Assembly (NCBI RefSeq): GCF_963678635.1
Contig: NC_087064.1
Coordinates: 79,462,512 to 79,526,511, forward strand
Origin: Symsagittifera roscoffensis
Lineage: Eukaryota; Xenacoelomorpha; Acoela; Convolutidae
Length of the DNA: 64,000 nt
Reading direction: 5' to 3'
Made by a program: the position numbers and the translations under genes. The notes under the pieces were generated by a model. The model made no database searches. It was not told the origin of the DNA and was given only the letters and a program-made list of their open reading frames with translations. Shown here one piece after another: positions 55,255-64,000 of this stretch (within the stretch, counting starts at the first letter, position 1; every line of letters begins with the position of its first letter).

Positions 55255-56970
55255 ACTCTACAGCATTCGTTTGGGATTTTCAAAAGTTGTGCTTTAGAAC
55301 CAACTTTTCAAAACAAGAAAAGTGCAGACCGTATCCCTGATTCGGTCGTTTTAAGAACTTTTAAAGCAACGATCTCCAATCGGCCTTCTTTGTCGAAGAA
55401 ACTGCTCGACAAATAATTTAATGAGCCTGACAAAATCCCAGGTGGCATTGACAAACTAGACGCCCATTACGCCCAGCTTGTCTCAACAAAACGATTCTGA
55501 ATCTCCACTTTTTTGCGGAAACAAATCAGAAACATGTGAAATAGCTAGGAATGAAAATTAATATTTTGAATTTAGTAGAAGCTGGAAATTAAGCCGACAA
55601 ACTTAGGGTAGTTTTCTGCGACCATGAAAACTTCGTGAAATTGGAGCAAGTTAACGGTCTGAGCTTGAAAACTGAAAAGTGCGACTTTTGCTTTCCGGAC
55701 TTCCGGACAAAACACAGTACAAATATATTTTAATTAAGTTTTGGAAAAAAAGCCGCAAAACTCAAAAAAAAAGAGAAGAACTTTTTAAACTATGACCTCC
55801 AATCGGCCTATTTTGTTGACAAAAATTGCTCGACGAAAAATTTAGTGAGCCTGAAACAATGCCTGCGGCCATTGACAAATTAGACGTCCATTAATGTTAT
55901 TACTTCCGGAAAAATTGCTTTGGAATGCCAAAAATTCTATTTTCTTGCATTCGAGCTCTTGTTTTTTGCAGAATGATTTTTTGGATCGCTACAACAAAAT
56001 ACTATGATTTTCATTATACAAAGTTAGTAATGGGAAAATGGATGATAACCCATTTTTACAAACTTTCTATTCGGCAGCAAAAATTGGCTTGAGTGTTTTT
56101 GCGCTCGTCTACTAGCTCATTGCGCTTTCTTAGCCCCACCAGAAAGAGCAAAAAATGCCTTAAGCGAATCTGTTTTGTTTGGAGTATGTGGATGGAACTT
56201 ATCATAATGCGCTTAAACAGTGATTTCAAAATGGAAAAAATGTGATGGTTGCAGAAAAGGAAATCCAAAAAAACTGCACATACCAGTTTTTTTATTTAGC
56301 AGATTTGATTTTAAGACCCGAACTTACGGAGGTATCAAGATTCAACGCGTTCCAAGATAGATTTGACTCGCAGTGATTGAACGTCATCTCGCGCAAAAAT
56401 CTATGTCTAAAGCTATCAAAACATCACTCGAATTTGCAATAGGAAAAAGACTAGGCTCTAAAACTTGCAAACGGCATGAGCGCGCGTGCGGGAAAAAAGT
56501 TACCGAAGATGGTTGGCATGGCCTTCCTTGTCTCAAAAAGCAGGGAGATTATTTAGGCTTTCAAACTTGAATGCCCTTATAAAGCACAGCTTATCTTCTA
56601 CTCATATTTCTTCTGTTTTAGAGCCCCGGCACCTCTACAGGACCAACCAGAAGCGACCATATGGTTTGACGCTCGTTCCATGGACTGTTGGAAGTTACTG
56701 TATCAGACTCCCAAGCCCCCATCAGGATTAGTTCGGGTCGGCTTATAACTCTGGTACGGCTGCCCCTGAGGCAGAAGTGTGAAAAAATGACAAGTATAAA
56801 GGCTTAGTAGATGTTGGATATCCTTTTTAACCGCTTGCTTATGAGATTCAGGGACGGCCGATTCCTTTACGGAAGTTTTTTTGAGCAAGCTCTGTAAGAA
56901 CTTAAGCATATGTTTTGTAACCAGGGCAAGCAGCTTTTTAAAACAAAGAATTTTTCTGCAATACAGATTG
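55255..56970 (+). pseudogene. PHD-RT retroelement, decayed and rearranged fragment
   Basis: Matches the 60.5-64 kb element over the palm/thumb part (55510-55900: 'ggtctgagcttgaaaactga', 'gacgtccatta') and C-terminal part (56030-56750: 'gagcaaaaaatgccttaagc', GKRLGSKTCKRHERACGKKV, LEPRHLYRTNQKRP). A shorter copy of the segment 'gatctccaatcggccttctt' to 'gacgcccattac' lies just before it, at 55345-55475, so the fragment is internally duplicated. Confidence 0.7.
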
Positions 56971-58850
56971 CGAACGCCCGTAACGTTCCCTCGGAAGTAA
57001 ATACCGACGGAAAGTAAAACTAAATCCCAAAACCCTTATTTAGAATTTAAATAAAGCTTCACGTGCTTTTAACAATCTCTACCATAGACAATTCAATTTA
57101 TTTCTCGTCCCACGGGTCGAGAAGTTATTACTGCTTGAAGGCTATCATCCGAGCTAGCAAAATAACACCTCTCATGTGAAAATAGTGAGCTCCTGGATGG
57201 GCCCCAGGTTTCTCAGACCACCAGGTCACTCCTAAAAACAGGGCTAGAACGTTATCGCGGTTAAGCTACTATTTTACTATTGTTCTTCTACAATTGAGAA
57301 AATCAACCTATCCATCTGAGATGGATCGACGCTTTCCCTCAGTTCCTAGTTTCGCGATATCTGAAAACAAAAAAGATGTTAATTTTACTTCCGGCAATCC
57401 CTGGAAGTTCAAAAATTTTTTGAAGTATAAGTCCTCCAGTTGAGCAGGAGACCTATCAGATTTCTTGTACTTCGCCCAATTTTTGCACCAGGAATAGTTT
57501 CAATTCTTTCCGTCAGTCTTTCTGATTCGCGGGATATGTCCTGTAACGATTGCAACTGTGCAACCGTTACAGTTCGGAAGGTTTTTTTTTGAAAATCGTC
57601 TGTTTGTTCTTCAGCTTAGTAACTGCTGTTTTTAGGTGTGTTTTTTTTCGAACAGCAAAAATTGTCTCTCTGATGTGCGCGCTTTTTGGATTTCTCAAAA
57701 TTTCAGAGTTGTCTTCATTTAAATCAAAATTTTTAAATTAGTTACTTTCAACCAAAAAAACTTGCCCAATTCAGTTTTTCTTTCAACTAATGTAACAGTC
57801 ATTCGCGCACGTCACATATGAGGTTAAGAGAAAAAGGCGCTATAACAATTGGCTCAAGGGTCGGGAACCTTACCTCTTGGGTTTTGTACCTTATTCGGTC
57901 GGAGTCATTACGGGCCCCTTAAGACATGGGGTTTCAAGATCGTTTTGCAGCTTGAAGGCTACTACCAAAATGACCCCACTCTAAAAATAAGCACGTCTTC
58001 ATGGCTAGGTCTCTAAAGAGCTAAAAGATGCGAACGCCGTTAAAAAACCGGGTTGAAAACACAATTATCATTAGACTGTTGATCTTTGATCCATTTCAGA
58101 ATGCCTTATCTCAACATAACTCTACAAATTACGTTATAAAATAAAACACATCGGCTCTAGAGGAAGTTTATGGAAAGGCAATACAACGAACTTGTGCCAT
58201 GTACATGGCGTATCTTGTGCTTCTGCGAACAATGCAATCCAACAGGAAAATTTGTCTCAATCGGTCAGTGAGGGGTCATTCCCGTGGGAAATCCCAGAAT
58301 CCTATCGTACTACTACTATATCAACACTAGTCATCTCCTTCTTATATCATTATCACTTCCATATCTAGAAAATTTCAAGGATTGTGGCTGGAATATGTGA
58401 TGAAGGGACTCCTGAATGTAACCTCGGTTACTATGATACTTATGACCTTCTGATTACCTTCTATCAGATGATACAAAATCGTCGAGCAATGAAATTCATC
58501 TTCACGCAACGACATAAAACTGCCTTTATTTAAAAAAAAATCTTCCACTTTGTCTTCCAATAGAAAAGGTTTCCAATAAGCGATCTGTTCCAATATGGAA
58601 CGTTATACAAGAACATAATTTTAGAAAAATGCTCTACTATACTACACAATTAAGATGAAATTCAATTTTTCTTCTTAATGTTTACCTTCAAGACTGTAGC
58701 GGCCTATGGAAAGATAATTTGAAAAAAAAAATCGTTTGACCTCCTCAAGTGCATCGTATGATCATTAATTGTGCTGTTTTAGATCTTAATTTAAATGTAA
58801 ATTTAAAATTGTTATTATAGATTTACAACTCATTTTAAATCTTGATTTTT
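56971..58850. other. Unassigned stretch with a possible repeat pair
   Basis: 57120-57260 and 57850-58050 share short blocks in the same order (cttgaaggctatc/ctac, cctctcatg-type spacing, 'agggctagaacgtta'/'agatgcgaacgccgtta'). No coding sequence is recognised. Confidence 0.3.
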
Positions 58851-59224
58851 CAGGAGGTGGGAAACTTTTAGCCTAATTGTTGTGATAAACTTTTTAAGTA
58901 GATTTGTTATGGTTGATGTTTGTGCCTGTTTCTGGAGCGCCTTCTGAGAGATTTTAGAGACAAGCCTGTCAAGTGGCTTCCTGTGGGGAGGTGGGAAACT
59001 GGAACTGGCTTGAAGAGTCTGGTGGTGCACCGCTGGACATACTGAGCTCGGGTGATTTTGTTTTTGATTTTTATAATTCGATTTTAAAATTTAAATTAAT
59101 TTTACTGTCTTTAATTTTTTTTATTTGCTTATTTATAAAATTCCCACTAACTGTTTATCATGGGTTAATTCAGTCCCCTAAAGTCCATTCAAAATCCTTT
59201 TTTTAACCTTTATGCTGCGTCAAG

Positions 59225-59665
59225 ATGAGGAAAAACAACAAAGAGTGTACAGGTAAAGATTGCTTAAAACCTTCAGGACTGATAAATTGGATTAGATGTG
59301 ATTGTTTTTCTAGTTGGTATCATATCAGTTGTGTAAATATTTCTCTTAGCGACTCTAAAAAAAACCAATGGTATCAGTGTCATTTATGCGTTGATGTAAA
59401 ATTTGTTGATAAAGCAACAATAGGTAATGATTTAGTGCTAGACAATTATGTTAATACAGCCATCTCAAATGTCCGAGTACTCAAGAGAGTACCAAAAGAC
59501 TCGCGTGTTCCCTTGGCGGAAAGTGTGTCGCAAAAAATAAATGACATCGTCTACAATGTAGAAGATGTTACAAAATGGCTAATTTTTTTAACATCGTTCT
59601 TTATTGGAGCAACCGAAAAGACGTGGACGCAAACAGACCACAAGCATGAGCTCTTTGATAAATAA
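59225..59665 (+). pseudogene. PHD-type zinc finger of retroelement copy 1
   Basis: 146 codons from ATG. The finger has CTGKDCLKPSGLINWIRCDC, then SSWYHISCVNIS and WYQCHLC: Cys pairs, the W-Y-H-x2-C signature and a closing C-x2-C, the layout of a PHD finger. It is followed by a helical region (RVLKRVPKDSRVPLAESV). The frame is lost near 59600, where the linker continues in another frame (59604-59993, PKPQPQGLGPPLSDLEQRIK). PHD fingers read histone tails. In a retroelement one may guide target choice. Confidence 0.75.
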
Positions 59666-59949
59666 AAAAATTCGAGCAAATGACGTGTCACTTCCAAAAC
59701 CCCAACCCCAAGGTTTAGGCCCGCCTCTGAGTGACCTCGAGCAGAGAATAAAGCTAATAAGTAGTAAGCTCGATGAAGGAAATGTAAAGGGAGGAATAAG
59801 GCTTGCTGCTTCGGATGACAAAATTGCTCCTTTTTCAACTGATAACTATCAAAAATTGTTGTCTAAGCACCCTCAGCGAGCCAAATTTGCAGCTCCAAAT
59901 CCAAAAAAGTTGGATAGTTTTTTTTGTACCCGATTTCGACCTATTCAAA

Positions 59950-61075
59950 GCGATAATGTCCTTTCCGAACGGATCAGCAGCAGGTCCTGTTAAAATAATT
60001 CCTCAAATTTTTAAAGATCTTGTTAGTAAGTCGAATGGCAGTTAATTTTCTGAAATCGCTTACTAAGCTGATGAACCTCATTGGAGATGGCAAAATACCC
60101 GAACCCGTACGACCTTTCTTTTTTGATGCAAAGCTTATCGCTCTCATAATGATAGATGGAGGGTTGAGAACGATTGCCATAGGCAACACGCTGAGACGTA
60201 TCGCGTTTTAATGCGCTGGAAGCAACGCCCTCTCCGAGCGACAAAATTTTTTCGGAAATGAACAGGTAGGATGCGGTACCAAACGAGGAGCAGAAATAGC
60301 TGCGCACTCGTTTCGAAACCTAATTGAACGCGACGACAATCCAAAAGGCACTGTTTTTTTCAAAACTAGATTTTAAGAGAGCCTTTAACTCTCTAAAAAG
60401 AGAAACAATGCTGAATCATGTTTATTCAAATCGCCCCGATTTGTTTAATTACACAAATTGCGCGTATGGTAAACCTAGTTAACTTTTTTACGGAAGCTCT
60501 GTCATAATGTCAGAAGACGGAACTCAGCAAGGTGATCCTGAAGCCCCAACCCTTTTTGCGGAAACAATTCATACACTAGTCAAACAGTTGGAATCGAAAA
60601 AAAACATCTGGTGTTTAGATGATGGAAATTTAGCCGACGACTATAAGGTAGTACTCCGGGACCTTAAAAACATTCTGAAATGGGAACGAATTTACGGCCT
60701 GAGCTTGAACACTGAGAAGTGCGAACTTTGTTTTTTCGGACCGACTACTAATACACAGTATAATTCAATTTTAACCCAATTTCGAAAAACACGCACCAAA
60801 ATAAAAATAAAAACAAAAGAATAACTCCTCATTTTAGGATCTCCAATCGGCGAACTTTGCCAAAAAGAATTGCTCGACGAAAAAATTAAGGAGCTTGGAA
60901 AAATCTTGGATGTCATTGAAAAACTAGACGCCCATTATGGTTTTTACCTCCTGAAAAATTGCTTTAGCATGCCAAAACTCCTATATTTTTTGCGTACGAG
61001 CCCTTGTTTTTTGCAAAATGATTTTTTGGAACGCTACGACAAATTATAAGAAATTTAGGAAATTCTTTACGCAAG
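59950..61075 (+). pseudogene. Reverse transcriptase of retroelement copy 1
   Basis: Motifs in order: LSFPNGSAAGPVKIIPQIF and LTKLMNLIGDGKIPEPVRPF (fingers), GGLRTIAIGNTLRR, then a DFKRAFNSL-like box, DGTQQGDPEAPTLFAETIH (60519-60575), CLDDGNLADDYKVVL (active-site box, about 60610-60655), GLSLNTEKCELCFF and an ILGSPIGELCQKELL thumb segment. It belongs to a widespread metazoan RT family with QQGDP and YLDDG-type boxes. Lesions include a frame change near 60360 and a nonsense codon at 60822. Confidence 0.75.
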
Positions 61076-61547
61076 GTAACTAACGTAAAAATGGATGATA
61101 ACAAGTTTTTACAAGCAGTTCTCCCGGCAGCCAATAGTGGCTGGTGCGTTTCTTCCGCTCGTCTACTCGCTTTACCCGCTTTCTTAGCCTCAGCAGTAGG
61201 AGCAAAAGATGCCTTGAGCGAAATCTTTGTTTTGGAGCATGTGGATGGAACCTATGATGAGCGCCTTCTGAGGGATTTTAGGAGCGCCTTCTGAGTGATT
61301 TTAGAGACAAGTCTGTCAAATGGCTTTCTGTGGGGAGATGGGAAACTGGAACTGGCTTGACATACTGAGCTCGGGTGATTTTGTTTTTGATTTTTATAAT
61401 TCGATTTTAAAATTTAAATTAATTTAACTGTCTTTATTTTTTTTATTTGCTTATTTATAAAATTCCCACTAACCATTTATCATGGGTTAGTTCAGTCCCC
61501 TAACGTCCATTCAAAATCCTTTTTTTTTACCTTTATGCTGCGTCAAG

Positions 61548-61990
61548 ATGAGGAAAAACAAAAAAGAGTGTACAGGTAAAGATTGCTTAAAACCTTCAGG
61601 ACTGATAAATTGGATTAGATGTGATTGTTGTTCTAGTTGGTATCATATCAGTTGTGTAAATATATCTCTTAGCGACTCTAAAAATACCAATGGTTTCAGT
61701 GTCATTTATGCGTTGATGCAAAATCTGTTAATAAAGCAACAATAGGTAATGATTTAGTGCTAGACAATTATGTTAATACAGCCAACTCAAATGTCCGAGT
61801 ACTCAAGAGAGTACCAAAAGACTCAAGTGTTCCCTTGGCGGAAAGTCTGTCGGACAAAATAAATGACATCGTCTACAATGTAGAAGATGTTACAAATTGG
61901 CTAATTTTTTTAACATCGTTCTTTTTTTTGGAGCAACCGAAAAGACGTGGACGCAAACAGACCACAAGCATAAGCTCTTTGTAAAATAAA
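61548..61990 (+). pseudogene. PHD-type zinc finger of retroelement copy 2
   Basis: Same start and finger as copy 1 (CTGKDCLKPSGLINWIRCDC, WYHISCVNIS), but a frame change just after 'gcgactctaaaaataccaat' (about 61690) removes the closing W-x2-C-x2-C in frame. The downstream helix is readable from about 61757 in the new frame. Confidence 0.72.
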
Positions 61991-62269
61991 AAAATTCAAG
62001 CAAATGACGTGTCACTTCAAAAACCCCATCCCCAAGGTTTACGCCCGCCTCTGAGTGACCTCGAGCAGAGAATAAAGCTAATAATTAGTAAGCTCGATGA
62101 AGGAAATGTAAAGGGAGGAATTAGGCTTGCTGCTTCGGATGACAAAATTGCTCCTTTTTCAACTGAAAGCTATCAAAAATTGTTCTCTAAGCACCCTCAG
62201 CGAGCCAAATTTGCAGCTCCAAATCCAGAAAAATTGGACAGTTTTTTTTGTACCCGATTTCGACCTATT

Positions 62270-64000
62270 CAAAGTGATAATGTTCTTTCCGAACGGATCA
62301 GCAGCAGGTCCTGTTAAAATAATTGCTCAAATTTTTAAAGATCTTGTTAGTAAGTCGAATGGCAGTGCAGGACTTATTTTTCTGAAATCGCTTACTAAGC
62401 TGATGAACCTCATTGGAGATGGCAAAATACCCGATCCCCTAAGAGCTTTCTTTTTTGGTGCAAAGCTTATCGCCCTCATAAAGATAGACGGAGGGTTGAG
62501 AACGATTGCCATAGGCAACACGCTGAAACGTATCGCGTCTTAATGCGCTGGAAGCAAGGCCCTCTCCGAGCGACACAATTTTTTCGGAATTGAACAGGTA
62601 GGATGCGGTACCAAACGAGGAGCAGAAATAGCACTCGTTTCGAAACCTAATTGAACGCGACGACAATCCAAAATGCACTGTTTTTTCAAAACTAGATTTT
62701 AAGAGAGCCTTTAACTCTCTAAAAAGAGAAACAATGCTGAAACATGTTTATTCAAATCGCCCCGAGTTGTATAATTACACACATTGCGCGTATGGTAAAC
62801 CTAGTTAACTTTTTTACGGAAGCTCTGTCATAATGTCAGAGGACGGAACTCAGCAAGGTGATCCTGAAGCCCCAACCCTTTTTGCGGAAACAATTCATAC
62901 ACTAGTCAAACAGTTGGAGTCGAAAAAAAAACATCTGGTATTTAGATGACGGAAATTAAGCCGACGACTCTAAGGTAGTACTCCGGGACCTTAAAAACAT
63001 TCTGAAATCGGAACGAATTTACGGCCTGAGCTTGAACATTGAGAAGTGCGAACTTTGTTTTTTGGGACCGACTACTAGTACACAGTATAATTCAATTTTA
63101 ACACAATTTCGAAAAATACGCACCAAAATAAAAATAAAAACAAAAGAAGAACTCCTCATTTTAGGATCTCCCATCGGCGAACTTTGCCAAAAAGAATTGC
63201 TCGACGAAAAAATTAAGGAGCTTGGAAAAATCTTGGATGTCATTGACAAACTAGACGCCCATTATGGTTTTTACCTCCTGAAAAATTGCTTTAGCATGCC
63301 AAAACTCCTATATGTTTTGCGTACGAGCCCTTGTTTTGTGCAAAATGATTTTTTGGAACGCTACGACAAATTATAAGAAATTATTTACGCAAGGTCACTA
63401 ACGTGAAAATGGATGATAACCAGTTTTTACAAGCAGTTCTCCCGGCAGCCAATAGTGGCTTGTGCGTTTCTTCCGCTCGTCTACTCGCTTTACCCGCTTT
63501 CTTAGCCTCAGCAGTAGGAGCAAAAGATGCCTTGAGCGAAATCTTTGTTTTGGAGCATGTGGATGAAACCTATAATGATGCGCTTAAACGGTGGTTTGAA
63601 CTTGGAAAATTGAAATGGCTCCGGAAAATGAAACCAAAAAAAGTTGGACGAAGCCAATTTTTGACAGCGAAATTGCGACTTGATGCTACGACTCGAACCA
63701 ACGGACGTAAAAAAATTCAAGGCGTTCCAAGATAGATTTGGCTCCCAATGGTTGAACGTCATCCCGTGCAAAAATGTAAGGTTAAAGCTGTCGAACCAAC
63801 CACTCAGAATTGCGATAGGACTTCGATTAGGCTCAAAACAATGCGAACGGCATAAATGCGTGTGCGGAAAAGACGTTACCGAGGATGGTTGGCATGGTCT
63901 TTCTTGCCTCAAAAGTGCAGGGAGATTCTCTGAGCATTCAAACCTGAATGCCCTTATAAAGCAGAGTTTATCTTCCACTCACATTTCGTCTGTTTTGGAA
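62270..64000 (+). pseudogene. Reverse transcriptase and C-terminal region of copy 2
   Basis: LTKLMNLIGDGKIPDPLRAF, GGLRTIAIGNTLKR, DGTQQGDPEAPTLFA, an active-site box interrupted by a stop (taa in 'ggaaattaagccgacgac', about 62955), then an intact stretch 63032-63376 (KCELCFLGPTTSTQYNS, ILGSPIGELCQKELLD). A second frame at 63403-63735 carries AANSGLCVSSARLLALPAFL and KWLRKMKPKKVGRSQFLTA. The last bases encode a Cys/His cluster (CERHKCVCGKDV, DGWHGLSCLKSAG) and a SSTHISSVLE segment. Confidence 0.75.

Larger units (their letters stand above)
58934..61265 (+). mobile_element. PHD-RT retroelement, copy 1 (3'-truncated)
   Basis: Starts ggagcgccttctgagagatt and ends at about 61265, where it abuts the next copy. 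It lacks the last several hundred bases seen in copy 2. The leader is about 290 bp, then a PHD-finger frame, a linker, reverse transcriptase motifs and a C-terminal region. The RT part is spread over several frames and interrupted by stops (for example TAA at 60822). Confidence 0.75.
61281..64000 (+). mobile_element. PHD-RT retroelement, copy 2 (runs off the window)
   Basis: Begins ggagcgccttctgagtgatt, 2347 bp after the same site in copy 1, and stays closely similar over its whole length. It has lost about 20 bp of the leader ('agagtctggtggtgcaccgc' of copy 1 is missing) and differs by scattered substitutions and small indels. It extends through the 3' part missing in copy 1 and is still open at base 64000. 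Confidence 0.8.

Noticed and set aside
59588-59838. Minus-strand frames over the PHD-RT linker
   Set aside because: They mirror the coding strand and recur wherever the element recurs.

Overview
The window is eukaryotic, almost certainly from an invertebrate animal. It is AT-rich, and its spliced genes have small GC-richer exons lost in long introns that are T-rich on the sense strand. The host genes encode animal-type proteins, and the introns are packed with short interspersed elements. I cannot name the species.

Two host genes are visible, both on the + strand. The first is the C-terminal half of a tubulin polyglutamylase of the TTLL5 type: exons at 3824-4077, 4477-5221, 22686-22734, 29118-29528, about 33114-33626, 37256-37496, 39565-39818 and a probable last exon ending at 43575. 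With those boundaries every junction is in phase, giving about 866 codons. The catalytic TTL domain must lie upstream of base 1. The second gene is complete: a three-exon, 1187-residue ankyrin-repeat protein (5751-7191, 7728-8042, 11470-13277). It sits on the same strand inside the 17.5-kb intron between TTLL5 exons 5221 and 22686, so it reads as a nested gene. TTLL5-specific motifs occur on both sides of it in family order.

The rest of the first 50 kb is intronic repeat. Family A is about 500 bp, starts with a TAAGAGTA/TACTCTTA-type hairpin, and is present about 18 times, in every case I found on the + strand. Family B elements have a small hairpin near each end, tRNA-like Pol III-type modules in the middle and, in some copies, a core of degenerate tandem repeats of about 160 bp. 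There is also a recent 986-bp tandem duplication, a non-autonomous hAT element with a perfect 8-bp target duplication, a Tc1/mariner-type foldback element with TA ends, a satellite block of about 160-bp units, and a TTTA-rich array.

From 44 kb to the end, retroelements dominate. There is a broken jockey/CR1-like reverse transcriptase (44.2-45.4 kb), a decayed Ty1/copia-like pol on the minus strand (52.9-55.1 kb), and at least four pieces of a retroelement that pairs a PHD-type zinc finger with a reverse transcriptase. Two of those are tandem near-copies, at 58.93-61.26 kb and 61.28 kb to the window edge. No CRISPR array, rRNA or convincing functional tRNA gene was seen.
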